Of a DNA stretch of 64,000 bases, positions 8,769-17,085 are shown piece by piece (within the stretch, counting starts at the first letter, position 1; every line of letters begins with the position of its first letter). Source of the stretch: Pseudomonas canadensis (GTDB lineage Bacteria > Pseudomonadota > Gammaproteobacteria > Pseudomonadales > Pseudomonadaceae); the NCBI RefSeq assembly GCF_000503215.1, contig NZ_AYTD01000017.1, positions 248,001-312,000 on the forward strand, read 5' to 3'. The position numbers and the translations under genes were made by a program. The notes beneath the pieces were generated by a model. The model did not search any database, was not told the origin of the DNA, and was given only the letters and a program-made list of their open reading frames with translations.

Positions 8769-10124
8769 ATGAATGCTCTAGCCCGCCGCGCCGCAGGCCT
8801 GCTGTTCAGCACAGTTTGTCTGCCTCTTTCAGCCTTGGCTGCCGACCCACAACCCACCCACGAATTCACCCTGGACAACGGCCTCAAGGTCGTCGTGCGC
8901 GAAGATCATCGTGCGCCCGTGGTGGTTTCCCAGGTCTGGTACAAGGTCGGTTCGAGCTACGAAACCCCGGGCCAGACCGGTTTGTCCCACGCCCTGGAGC
9001 ACATGATGTTCAAGGGCAGCGCCAAGGTCGGCCCCGGCGAAGCCTCGCTGATCCTGCGCGACCTGGGCGCCGAAGAGAACGCTTTCACCAGCGATGACTA
9101 CACCGCTTACTACCAAGTGCTGGCCCGTGATCGCCTGGGCGTGGCCTTCGAGCTGGAAGCCGACCGCATGGCCAGCCTGCGCCTGCCGGCCGACGAGTTC
9201 AGTCGCGAAATCGAGGTCATCAAAGAGGAGCGCCGCCTGCGCACCGACGATAACCCGATGTCCAAGGCCTACGAGCGCTTCAAGGCCATGGCCTTCCCGG
9301 CCAGCGGCTACCACACGCCGACCATCGGCTGGATGGCCGACCTGGACCGCATGAAGGTCGAAGAGCTGCGCCACTGGTACCAATCCTGGTACGTGCCGAA
9401 CAATGCCACGTTGGTGGTGGTCGGCGACGTCACCCCGGACGAAGTGAAAAACCTGGCCCTGCGCTACTTTGGCCCGATTCCCAAGCGTGACGTGCCACCG
9501 GCCAAGATCCCGATGGAATTGGCCGAGCCCGGCGAGCGCCTGCTGACCATGAAAGTGCAGACCCAACTGCCGAGCGTGATCCTGGGCTTCAACGTGCCAA
9601 GCCTGGCCACCGCCGAAGACAAACGCTCGGTACAGGCCCTGCGCCTGATCTCGGCTTTGCTGGACGGCGGCTACAGTGCACGGATCTCCGAGCAGTTGGA
9701 ACGCGGTGAAGAGCTGGTTTCCGCTGCCTCCACCAACTACGACGCCTACACCCGTGGCGACACCCTGTTCATGCTGACCGCCACCCCCAACCAGCAGAAG
9801 AAAAAGACCGTCGCCCAAGCCGAAGCCGGCCTGTGGCGCCTGCTGGAAGAGCTGAAGGCCAAGCCGCCGACCGCCGAAGAACTGGAACGCATCCGCGCCC
9901 AGGTGATTGCGGGCCTGGTCTACCAGCGTGACTCCATTACCAGCCAGGCCACAGCCATTGGCTCCCTGGAGACCGTGGGCCTGTCCTGGAAACTGATGGA
10001 CACGGAACTGGCCGACCTGCAAAGCGTGACCCCGGAAGATATCCAGAAAGCCGCGCGCACCTATTTCACCCGCGAACGTCTCAGCGTCGCCCATGTCTTG
10101 CCTCTGGAGACCGCTCATGAGTGA
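8769..10124 (+). CDS. M16 (pitrilysin-family) zinc metallopeptidase, active subunit
   Basis: A 451-residue secreted peptidase. The first 24 residues form a signal peptide ending ALAA. The inverted zinc motif HALEH (H74, E77, H78) is intact and a downstream glutamate in EVIKEERRLR (about 149-158) can supply the third ligand. The C-terminal M16 half follows. The partner gene overlaps it by 8 bp and lacks the zinc motif, the pattern of M16 heterodimers such as mitochondrial processing peptidase. It probably acts in the periplasm; its substrate is unknown. Confidence 0.9.
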   Translation: MNALARRAAGLLFSTVCLPLSALAADPQPTHEFTLDNGLKVVVREDHRAPVVVSQVWYKVGSSYETPGQTGLSHALEHMMFKGSAKVGPGEASLILRDLGAEENAFTSDDYTAYYQVLARDRLGVAFELEADRMASLRLPADEFSREIEVIKEERRLRTDDNPMSKAYERFKAMAFPASGYHTPTIGWMADLDRMKVEELRHWYQSWYVPNNATLVVVGDVTPDEVKNLALRYFGPIPKRDVPPAKIPMELAEPGERLLTMKVQTQLPSVILGFNVPSLATAEDKRSVQALRLISALLDGGYSARISEQLERGEELVSAASTNYDAYTRGDTLFMLTATPNQQKKKTVAQAEAGLWRLLEELKAKPPTAEELERIRAQVIAGLVYQRDSITSQATAIGSLETVGLSWKLMDTELADLQSVTPEDIQKAARTYFTRERLSVAHVLPLETAHE

Positions 10125-11607
10125 TCGCAAAAGCAGCCGCCTGATCTTCCCCGGCCTGGTCGTCGTCACCCTGATCGCCGCCAGCGCCGTGTATTTCCTG
10201 CGCCCGAGTGACTCCGTCGCCAGCCCGGCACTGGAAAAAGCCCAGTCGAGCAACAAGCTGCAATCCCTGGCAGAGCTAGACGACAAGGCACCGACCAACC
10301 GCAAGCTCGACGTACAAACCTGGAACACTGCCGAAGGCGCCAAGGTGCTGTTCGTCGAAGCCCATGAACTGCCGATGTTCGACGTGCGCATCCTGTTCGC
10401 CGCCGGCAGCAGCCAGGACGGCAACGTGCCGGGCCTCGCGCTGATGACCAACGCCATGCTCAACGAAGGCGTGCCGGGCAAGGATGTAAGCCAGATCGCC
10501 CGTGACTTCGAGGGCCTGGGCGCAGATTTTGGCAACGGCGCGTACCGCGACATGGCGCTGGTGTCCCTGCGCAGCCTCAGCGACAGCGATAAACGTGACG
10601 CCGCCCTGAGCCTGTTTGACCAGGTGATCGGCAAGCCGACCTTCCCCGCCGATTCCCTGGCGCGGATCAAGAACCAGATCCTCGCCGGCTTCGAGTACCA
10701 GAAGCAGAACCCCGGCAAGCTGGCGAGTCTGGAGCTGTTCAAGCGCTTGTACGGCGATCACCCTTACGCACACCCGAGCGAAGGCACGCCAGAAAGCGTT
10801 CCGAAGATTACCCTGGCGCAGTTGCAGGCATTCCACGCCAAAGGCTATGCGGCCGGCAACGCGGTGATCGCGGTGGTGGGCGACCTGACCCGCGCCGAGG
10901 CCGAAGCCATGACGGGCAAGATTTCCGCCTCGCTGCCTAAAGGCCCGGCCTTGCCGAAAATCGCCCAACCGACCGAACCCAAGCCAGGCTTGAACCGCAT
11001 CGAATTCCCTTCCAAGCAGACGCACCTGTTGTTCGCGCAACTGGGCATCGACCGCGCAGACCCGGACTATGCAGCCCTGTCCCTGGGTAACCAGATCCTC
11101 GGCGGCGGTGGTTTTGGCACCCGACTGATGAGCGAAGTGCGTGAAAAACGCGGCCTCACCTACGGTGTGTACTCCGGCTTTTCACCGATGCAGGTACGCG
11201 GCCCATTCATGATCCAGCTGCAGACCCGCGCCGAAATGAGCGGCGGCACCCTGCGCCTGGTGGAAGACGTGGTGAAGGACTACCTCGACAACGGCCCGAC
11301 GCAAAAGGAACTGGATGACGCCAAGCGTGAGCTGGCCGGCAGCTTCCCGCTGTCCACCGCGAGCAACGCCGATATCGTCGGGCAGCTGGGTGCGATGGGT
11401 TTCTACAACCTGCCGCTGACCTATCTGGAAGATTTCATGAAACAATCCCAGGCCCTGACCGTAGAGCAGGTCAAGGCTGCCATGAACAAACACTTGAGCG
11501 CCGACAAGATGGTCATCGTGACCGCCGGCCCGACGATTGCGCAAAAGCCACTACCGCCCCCCACTGATAAACCCGCCGAGCAGCCGCTCGGGGTTCCGGA
11601 GCATTAA
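10117..11607 (+). CDS. M16-family peptidase partner, zinc motif absent
   Basis: A 496-residue M16-fold protein with a hydrophobic N-terminal segment (about 9-27) that should anchor it in the inner membrane or act as a signal. Where the HxxEH motif would be, it reads GLALMTNAML, so it cannot bind catalytic zinc in the usual way and is probably the non-catalytic subunit of the preceding peptidase. The start at 10117 overlaps the upstream stop; an upstream start adding eight residues is less likely. The C-terminus is proline-rich. Its stop overlaps the rsmD start. Confidence 0.88.
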   Translation: MSDRKSSRLIFPGLVVVTLIAASAVYFLRPSDSVASPALEKAQSSNKLQSLAELDDKAPTNRKLDVQTWNTAEGAKVLFVEAHELPMFDVRILFAAGSSQDGNVPGLALMTNAMLNEGVPGKDVSQIARDFEGLGADFGNGAYRDMALVSLRSLSDSDKRDAALSLFDQVIGKPTFPADSLARIKNQILAGFEYQKQNPGKLASLELFKRLYGDHPYAHPSEGTPESVPKITLAQLQAFHAKGYAAGNAVIAVVGDLTRAEAEAMTGKISASLPKGPALPKIAQPTEPKPGLNRIEFPSKQTHLLFAQLGIDRADPDYAALSLGNQILGGGGFGTRLMSEVREKRGLTYGVYSGFSPMQVRGPFMIQLQTRAEMSGGTLRLVEDVVKDYLDNGPTQKELDDAKRELAGSFPLSTASNADIVGQLGAMGFYNLPLTYLEDFMKQSQALTVEQVKAAMNKHLSADKMVIVTAGPTIAQKPLPPPTDKPAEQPLGVPEH

Positions 11608-12224
11608 TGGCCAGTTCATCTCGCCCGAAAAAACCTGTCCACAACGTGCATAACGGTGTGGGCCAACTGCGCATCATTGGCGGCGAATGGCGCAGCCGCA
11701 AGCTGAGTTTCCCCGACGTCGTAGGCCTGCGCCCGACGCCGGACCGCGTACGTGAAACCCTGTTCAACTGGCTCGCGCCCTACATCGCCGGTGCCAAAGT
11801 GCTGGATCCGTTTGCCGGCAGTGGCGCGTTGTTCCTGGAGGCGCTGTCCCGTGGCGCCGCCCTGGGCCAGGCGCTGGACGCCAGCAACGTGGCCGTTTCC
11901 AGCCTCAAGGAACACCTTGGCACCCTGCGTTGCACCACCGGCCAGGTCCAGACCGCCGACGCCCTGCGCTACCTGGAAACCCAGCCGGCCAGCCAGTTCG
12001 ACGTGGTGTTCCTCGACCCACCGTTCAACCAGAACCTGCTGCCGACCGTGTGCACGCTGCTGGAAGAGCGCCAATGGCTGGCGCCGGATACGTGGATCTA
12101 CACTGAGAGCGAGACCGCGCCTTCGACCCTGGGCCTGCCGGCAGGCTGGCGCCTGCACCGGGAACAGAAGTCCGGGCGGGTGTATTACGCGTTGTGGCAT
12201 CGGCTGGTCGAGAGCGCCGCTTAA
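11607..12224 (+). CDS. rsmD: 16S rRNA (guanine(966)-N2)-methyltransferase
   Basis: RsmD methylates G966 of 16S rRNA in the assembled small subunit. The 205-residue protein has the RIIGGEWRSRKL start, the PTPDRVRETLFNWL segment, the SAM-binding motif LDPFAGSGALFLEAL and the catalytic VFLDPPF motif. The ATG shares its first base with the stop of the M16 partner gene (TAATG), which implies coupled translation. Confidence 0.95.
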   Translation: MASSSRPKKPVHNVHNGVGQLRIIGGEWRSRKLSFPDVVGLRPTPDRVRETLFNWLAPYIAGAKVLDPFAGSGALFLEALSRGAALGQALDASNVAVSSLKEHLGTLRCTTGQVQTADALRYLETQPASQFDVVFLDPPFNQNLLPTVCTLLEERQWLAPDTWIYTESETAPSTLGLPAGWRLHREQKSGRVYYALWHRLVESAA

Positions 12225-12244
12225 ACTGTGGTGAGCGGGCTTGT

Positions 12245-12274
12245 TGTGGCGAGGGAGCTTGCTCCCTCGCCACA
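12245..12274. repeat. Short perfect REP hairpin
   Basis: Two 14-bp perfect arms (tgtggcgagggagc and complement) around a 2-nt loop. Just upstream (12230-12243) lies a fragment gtggtgagcgggct of a different REP class. The element separates rsmD from the alpha/beta hydrolase gene. Confidence 0.85.
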
Positions 12275-12302
12275 GCTAAATGTGCCTGGAGCAGAGAGTT
12301 TC

Positions 12303-13307
12303 ATGAAGCCTTCTACCCACCTGTTCACCCCCGCCTTCGGCCTCGGCAACCCCCACCTTCAAACACTGTGGGGGCCGTTGTGGCGTCCCACCACCCACAT
12401 CAAACGCCAACGCGAACGCCTGTGGCTGGACGACGGCGACTTCCTCGACCTCGACTGGCACGGCCCCCATGACGCGCAAGCGCCGTTGGTGCTGGTGCTG
12501 CACGGGCTGACCGGCTCATCCAACTCGCCCTACGTGGCCGGCCTGCAAAAAGCCCTGGCTGCGCAAGGCTGGGCCAGCGCTGCGTTGAACTGGCGTGGCT
12601 GCTCGGGCGAACCGAATCTGTTGGCGCGCAGCTATCACTCGGGCGCCAGCGAAGACCTCGCGGCAGCGATCGCCCATCTGCACGCCAAGCGCCCGTTGGC
12701 GCCGCTGTATGCAGTGGGTTATTCGCTGGGCGGCAATGTGCTGCTCAAGCATCTGGGTGAAACCGGCGCGGCATCGGGACTGCAAGGCGCGGCGGCGGTG
12801 TCGGTGCCGTTTCGCCTGGACCAATGTGCGGACCGCATTGGCCTGGGCTTCTCGCGGGTTTATCAGAGGCATTTCATGCGTGAGATGCTGGCGTATATCC
12901 GCGTCAAGCAGAGCCGTTTTCTGCAAGATGGTCGGGCAGACGGGCTCAAAACCCTGGAAGCCTTGGGCTCACTGGAGAAGATGCGTACGTTCTGGGATTT
13001 CGATGGCCGGGTGACTGCGCCGCTCCACGGGTTTCTGAGTGCCGAGGACTATTACCGCCGCGCGTCGAGCCGTTATTACCTGGGCGATATCCGCACGCCC
13101 ACCCTGATCATCCAGGCTGCCGATGACCCGTTTGTGTTCGCCCACAGCCTGCCTGAGACGAGCGAATTGTCGGCATGCACGGAGTTTGAGCTGCTGGCCA
13201 AGGGTGGGCATGTCGGTTTTGTCGATGGTTCTCTCAAACAGCCGAGCTATTACCTGGAACGACGGATTCCCGCCTGGCTGCTGACGCAAACCAAGCCACG
13301 CCTGTAG
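12303..13307 (+). CDS. YheT-family alpha/beta hydrolase
   Basis: A 334-residue cytoplasmic hydrolase of the YheT/ABHD family. The nucleophile elbow is GYSLGGN (S141), with HGLTGSSNS as oxyanion region, and DDPFVF and GGHVGFVDG supplying the candidate aspartate and histidine. The N-terminus FGLGNPHLQTLWGPL is diagnostic for the family. The start at 12303 is preferred because longer forms read through a REP hairpin. The stop TAG at 13305-13307 lies inside the next REP element. Substrate is unknown; esterase activity is the family expectation. Confidence 0.88.
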   Translation: MKPSTHLFTPAFGLGNPHLQTLWGPLWRPTTHIKRQRERLWLDDGDFLDLDWHGPHDAQAPLVLVLHGLTGSSNSPYVAGLQKALAAQGWASAALNWRGCSGEPNLLARSYHSGASEDLAAAIAHLHAKRPLAPLYAVGYSLGGNVLLKHLGETGAASGLQGAAAVSVPFRLDQCADRIGLGFSRVYQRHFMREMLAYIRVKQSRFLQDGRADGLKTLEALGSLEKMRTFWDFDGRVTAPLHGFLSAEDYYRRASSRYYLGDIRTPTLIIQAADDPFVFAHSLPETSELSACTEFELLAKGGHVGFVDGSLKQPSYYLERRIPAWLLTQTKPRL

Positions 13308-13331
13308 GAGCCGGCAAGCCGGGCTCCTACG
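13303..13331. repeat. Single REP hairpin overlapping a stop codon
   Basis: A REP palindrome, gtaggagcc and complement ggctcctac around a short centre. It supplies the TAG stop of the preceding hydrolase and may also stop transcription between the convergent hydrolase and sulfurtransferase genes. Confidence 0.8.
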
Positions 13332-13340
13332 GGGGTGTGC

Positions 13341-14195
13341 TCAGTCGCCGGTAGCGATTGCCCGCGCAGGATCGGTAATCCACTCGCTCCACGACCCCGC
13401 ATACAACTTGCCCAACGGATAACCCGCCAGGCTCAGGGCGAACAGGTTGTGGCACGCCGTCACGCCGGAACCGCAATACGCCACCAGCTCATCCGGCGAG
13501 CGACCTTGCAACTGGGCGGCGAAACGCTGCTTGAGCTGTTCAGCCGGAAGGAAGCGGCCATCGGCGCCCAGGTTTTCGTTGAAGGCCGCACATTGCGCGC
13601 CAGGGATGTGCCCGGCGATCGGGTCGATCGGCTCCACTTCGCCGCGAAAACGTGCTTGAGCGCGGGCGTCGATCAGGGTCAGACCCGACTGGGCCAAGCG
13701 TTTTTGCAGGTGTTCGGCGTCCACCAGCAGGCGGTTGTCCGGCGTACCGGCGAACGTCCCAGGCTCAACCAGCGGCGCGTCCAGGCTCAGCGGGAAACCG
13801 GCGGAGTGCCAGGCCTTGAGGCCGCCATCCAGGATAAACACGCCATCGCGCTTGCCCAGCCAGGCCAGCAGCCACCAGGCGCGGGCGGCATAGGCGCCGG
13901 GGCCGTCGTCATACAGCACAATATCGGTATCTGCGCTGATGCCCCAGGCCCGCAATTGCTGAACCAAGGTGTCCGCCGCCGGCAATGGGTGACGTCCAGT
14001 GACACCCTTGGTCACCGGGCCACTAAGGTGTCGCTCCAGGTCGGCGTATTGCGCGCCTTCGATATGACCTTCGGCATAGCTGCAACGCCCGTAGTCCGGG
14101 TCTTCCAAGGCAAAACGGCAATCCAGGATCACCACCCCGCCGGCCTTCTGGCGCTCGGCCAGTTGCTGGGGGCTGATCAGTTGGGCAAGCGGCAT
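13341..14195 (-). CDS. Two-domain sulfurtransferase (rhodanese/mercaptopyruvate type)
   Basis: A 284-residue protein with two rhodanese domains; the C-terminal one carries the active cysteine in YCGSGVTACHN (C241). The CGSGVT loop resembles 3-mercaptopyruvate sulfurtransferases (SseA) more than the CRKGVT loop of thiosulfate-specific rhodaneses, so mercaptopyruvate is the likelier sulfur donor. It lies downstream of laoR on the same strand with a 34-bp gap and may be read from the same transcript. Confidence 0.88.
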   Translation of the reverse strand: MPLAQLISPQQLAERQKAGGVVILDCRFALEDPDYGRCSYAEGHIEGAQYADLERHLSGPVTKGVTGRHPLPAADTLVQQLRAWGISADTDIVLYDDGPGAYAARAWWLLAWLGKRDGVFILDGGLKAWHSAGFPLSLDAPLVEPGTFAGTPDNRLLVDAEHLQKRLAQSGLTLIDARAQARFRGEVEPIDPIAGHIPGAQCAAFNENLGADGRFLPAEQLKQRFAAQLQGRSPDELVAYCGSGVTACHNLFALSLAGYPLGKLYAGSWSEWITDPARAIATGD

Positions 14196-14229
14196 GACGG
14201 ACTCCTAATGAACAGATTCGGGAAAGGTC

Positions 14230-14901
14230 CTACTTCACTTCTTCCAATGCCTGATTCAACGGCACGTAAAATTCTTTGAACAAGGCATCTACCGCCTCTT
14301 TGGCCTGGGGCGTGACAAACCCAGCCTCCAGCACCAGCACCTGATACACCCCGCGCTTGATCGCCTCGGCGCTCAAATGGGCAGAGTTTTCATTGGTGGT
14401 GCAAAGGAAACGTACCCAGGAGGTGAGGATGATCCAGGCATTGAGGGTCAGGGCTTCGGTTTGCACCGGGTCCATATTGAGGATGCCGGCGTCGACGAAC
14501 CCTTGGTAAATAGCCCCGCCCTGGGTCAGGCAACGCTGGGAGAAGCGCCGATAGCCGGTGGCCAGTTCCGGGTCGCTTTCCAGCAGGTGTTCGAGGTCGC
14601 GGTGCAGGAAACGGTAGCGCCACATGCCGGCCAACACGGCCTGCAGGTAGAAACGCTTGTCTTCGACAGTAACGGCGCGACCTTGGGGCGGGCGCAGGAA
14701 ACTATCTACCAGCGCTTCATATTCGCGAAACAGCACGGCGATGATCGCCTGCTTGTTGGGGAAGTGGTAGTACAGGTTGCCCGGCGAAATTTCCATATGG
14801 GCGGCAATGTGGTTGGTGCTCACGCTGCGCTCGCCCTGCTGGTTAAAAAGCTCCAGGCTGGTTTGCACAATGCGCTCGCTGGTCTTTACTCGTGGTGCCA
14901 T
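14230..14901 (-). CDS. laoR: TetR-family regulator LaoR
   Basis: A 223-residue TetR repressor with an N-terminal helix-turn-helix (about 25-50, including SVSTNHIAAHMEISPGNLYY) and a C-terminal ligand domain. It is divergent from laoC-laoB-laoA, the arrangement reported for the P. aeruginosa LaoABCR system, in which LaoR represses long-chain alcohol oxidation genes and is relieved by fatty derivatives. A 7-6-7 inverted repeat in the shared 144-bp promoter gap is a plausible binding site. The name rests on gene neighbourhood plus family. Confidence 0.85.
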   Translation of the reverse strand: MAPRVKTSERIVQTSLELFNQQGERSVSTNHIAAHMEISPGNLYYHFPNKQAIIAVLFREYEALVDSFLRPPQGRAVTVEDKRFYLQAVLAGMWRYRFLHRDLEHLLESDPELATGYRRFSQRCLTQGGAIYQGFVDAGILNMDPVQTEALTLNAWIILTSWVRFLCTTNENSAHLSAEAIKRGVYQVLVLEAGFVTPQAKEAVDALFKEFYVPLNQALEEVK

Positions 14902-14982
14902 AGGGGATCAGCTTCTGTACACGTGATGGGGCATCTTACGGCCTAATCTTGCGAGGATAAATCCGCAACTGCGTAATGACAT

Positions 14983-15011
14983 TTGACAATTTAGAGCAAT
15001 GACTCTAAAAA
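14983..15011 (+). promoter_or_regulatory. Putative laoC promoter with LaoR operator
   Basis: TTGACA at 14983-14988 is followed after 17 bp by TAAAAA at 15006-15011, a reasonable sigma-70 promoter pointing at laoC. An inverted repeat TTTAGAG-6 bp-CTCTAAA at 14990-15009 fills the spacer and overlaps the -10, where a bound TetR protein would block polymerase. Sequence is seen; function is inferred. Confidence 0.6.
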
Positions 15012-15045
15012 TCCAGGCAGACCTATAACAATCGGGAACGCCGCC

Positions 15046-16473
15046 ATGTCTGCCAACGTTGCCTACCTGCAAGATTCCCAGGCGCTGGACCAGCTCCAGA
15101 GCCTGTTCGACACCCAGCGCCGTGCCTACACCGCCAACCCGATGCCGCCGGCCGCACAACGTCAGCAATGGCTCAAGGCCCTGCGTGACCTGCTCAGCGA
15201 TGAGCGTCAGGCGCTGATCAACGCGATCAGCCAGGACTTCAGCCACCGCAGTGCGGACGAAACCCTGTTCGCTGAACTGATGCCCAGCCTGCACGGCATT
15301 CACTACGCCAGCAAACACCTCAAGGGCTGGATGAAACCTTCCCGTCGCGCCGTAGGCATTGCCTTCCAGCCCGCGTCAGCCAAAGTCATCTATCAACCCC
15401 TGGGCGTGGTCGGCGTGATCGTGCCCTGGAACTATCCGTTGTACCTGGCTATCGGCCCATTGGTCGGCGCATTGGCGGCGGGTAACCGGGTGATGCTCAA
15501 GCTCAGCGAATCGACACCCGCCACCGGCGAGCTGCTCAAGGCGCTGCTGGCGAAGATCTTCCCCGAGGACCTGGTGTGCGTGGTGCTGGGTGAGGCCGAA
15601 GTGGGCATGGCGTTCTCCAAGCTGCCCTTCGATCACCTGCTGTTTACCGGCGCCACCAGCATTGGCAAGCACGTGATGCGTGCGGCGGCCGAACACCTGA
15701 CGCCGGTCACCCTGGAATTGGGTGGCAAGTCGCCCGCCATCGTGTCCGCCGATGTGCCGCTCAAGGACGCCGCCGAGCGCATCGCCTTCGGAAAAGCGCT
15801 GAACGCTGGGCAAACCTGCGTGGCACCCGACTACGTGCTGGTGCCGGAGGATCGCGTCGAAGGTTTTGTCGAGGCCTATACCCAAGCCGTTCGTGGGTTT
15901 TATCCGACCCTGGTCGACAACCCGGACTACACGGCGATCATCAACGAACGACAACTGGCCCGGCTCAACGCCTACATCAAGGACGCTACCGACAAAGGCG
16001 CCACCCTGGTTCCGCTGTACGACCAAGGCCAGGCGCGGCGCATGGCCCATAGCCTGTTGTTGAATGTCAGCGATGACATGACCGTGATGCAGGACGAAAT
16101 CTTCGGCCCAGTGCTGCCGATCGTGCCCTATCGCGGCATCGACCAAGCCTTTGCCTACATCAACCAACGCCCTCGCCCACTGGCCCTGTATTACTTCGGC
16201 TACAACAAGGGCGAGCAGGATCGTGTGCTCCACGAAACCCATTCCGGCGGCGTCTGCCTGAACGACACCTTGCTGCATGTGGCCCAGGACGACATGCCGT
16301 TCGGCGGCATCGGCCCGTCGGGCATGGGCCATTACCACGGCCACGAAGGCTTCCTCACCTTCAGCAAAGCCAAAGGCGTGCTGGTGAAACAGCGCCTGAA
16401 CGCGGCGAAGTTGATCTATCCGCCTTACGGCAAATCGATCCAGAAGTTGATCCAGAAGCTGTTCGTCCGCTGA
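15046..16473 (+). CDS. laoC: Aldehyde dehydrogenase LaoC
   Basis: A 475-residue NAD(P)-dependent aldehyde dehydrogenase, coniferyl-aldehyde-dehydrogenase-like in sequence. The catalytic base is E224 in LELGGKSP and the nucleophile C258 in NAGQTCVAPD. In the LaoABCR pathway it oxidises the long-chain aldehyde made by LaoA to the fatty acid, which then enters beta-oxidation. It is first in the laoC-laoB-laoA operon, with laoB following after 28 bp. Confidence 0.9.
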   Translation: MSANVAYLQDSQALDQLQSLFDTQRRAYTANPMPPAAQRQQWLKALRDLLSDERQALINAISQDFSHRSADETLFAELMPSLHGIHYASKHLKGWMKPSRRAVGIAFQPASAKVIYQPLGVVGVIVPWNYPLYLAIGPLVGALAAGNRVMLKLSESTPATGELLKALLAKIFPEDLVCVVLGEAEVGMAFSKLPFDHLLFTGATSIGKHVMRAAAEHLTPVTLELGGKSPAIVSADVPLKDAAERIAFGKALNAGQTCVAPDYVLVPEDRVEGFVEAYTQAVRGFYPTLVDNPDYTAIINERQLARLNAYIKDATDKGATLVPLYDQGQARRMAHSLLLNVSDDMTVMQDEIFGPVLPIVPYRGIDQAFAYINQRPRPLALYYFGYNKGEQDRVLHETHSGGVCLNDTLLHVAQDDMPFGGIGPSGMGHYHGHEGFLTFSKAKGVLVKQRLNAAKLIYPPYGKSIQKLIQKLFVR

Positions 16474-16501
16474 AACCGCCACCCACGGGATAACAATAAC
16501 A

Positions 16502-17047
16502 ATGAACCCTAGCCTGACTGAAACACCCGCGCTGTCGCGGCGCGGCGTCCTGAAAATCGGCCTGTGTGCCAGCGCCTTCCTGGCTACCGCCGGGCTGGGT
16601 GCCAGTCTCAGCGGTTGCTCCAGCAGCACGCCGGCCAGCGGTTTCGTGATGTTGCGTAGCAGTGATCTACCGTTCCTGCGTGCCGTGATCCCGGTGCTGC
16701 TGGAAGGTGTGGCCAGTGCCCAGGCAGTTGCCAGCGGCGTTGAAGACACCCTCAAGAAGCTCGACTTCAGCCTGCAACACCTGTCGCCGGAGATGTTCAA
16801 GCTCACCCAGCAACTGTTCGACGTGCTGGGTATGGCCATCACCCGTGGCCCGCTGACCGGGATCTGGGGCAGTTGGGAAAACGCCAGCGGCGAGCAAATC
16901 CGCAACTTTCTGCAGCGCTGGGAAAACAGCTACCTCAACCTGCTGCGCATGGGCCAGGGCTCGCTGCTCAAGCTGGTGATCATGGCCTGGTACTTCCAGC
17001 CGGCGTCCTGGGCCCATTGCGGCTACCCCGGGCCGCCGAAAATTTGA
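16502..17047 (+). CDS. laoB: LaoB, Tat-type exported accessory protein
   Basis: A 181-residue protein of no enzymatic family I recognise. Its N-terminus has a twin-arginine motif (SRRGVLKIG, R13-R14), a hydrophobic stretch, and then LSGC with C39, a lipobox-like site, so it may be a Tat-exported lipoprotein. In this position in P. aeruginosa the gene is laoB, needed for long-chain alcohol oxidation. Twin-arginine small subunits often partner GMC dehydrogenases, and the next gene is the GMC enzyme, so a membrane-tethering or electron-transfer role is a fair inference. Confidence 0.8.
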   Translation: MNPSLTETPALSRRGVLKIGLCASAFLATAGLGASLSGCSSSTPASGFVMLRSSDLPFLRAVIPVLLEGVASAQAVASGVEDTLKKLDFSLQHLSPEMFKLTQQLFDVLGMAITRGPLTGIWGSWENASGEQIRNFLQRWENSYLNLLRMGQGSLLKLVIMAWYFQPASWAHCGYPGPPKI

Positions 17048-17085
17048 ATCGCCTCCCCCCACAATAAAAATTAGAGACGACCCTG

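Noticed and set aside
8829..10742. Long open frame on the minus strand opposite the M16 peptidase genes
   Set aside because: It is a shadow of GC-rich third codon positions; the plus-strand genes have clear motifs, signal peptide and gene overlaps, and the minus frame matches no family.
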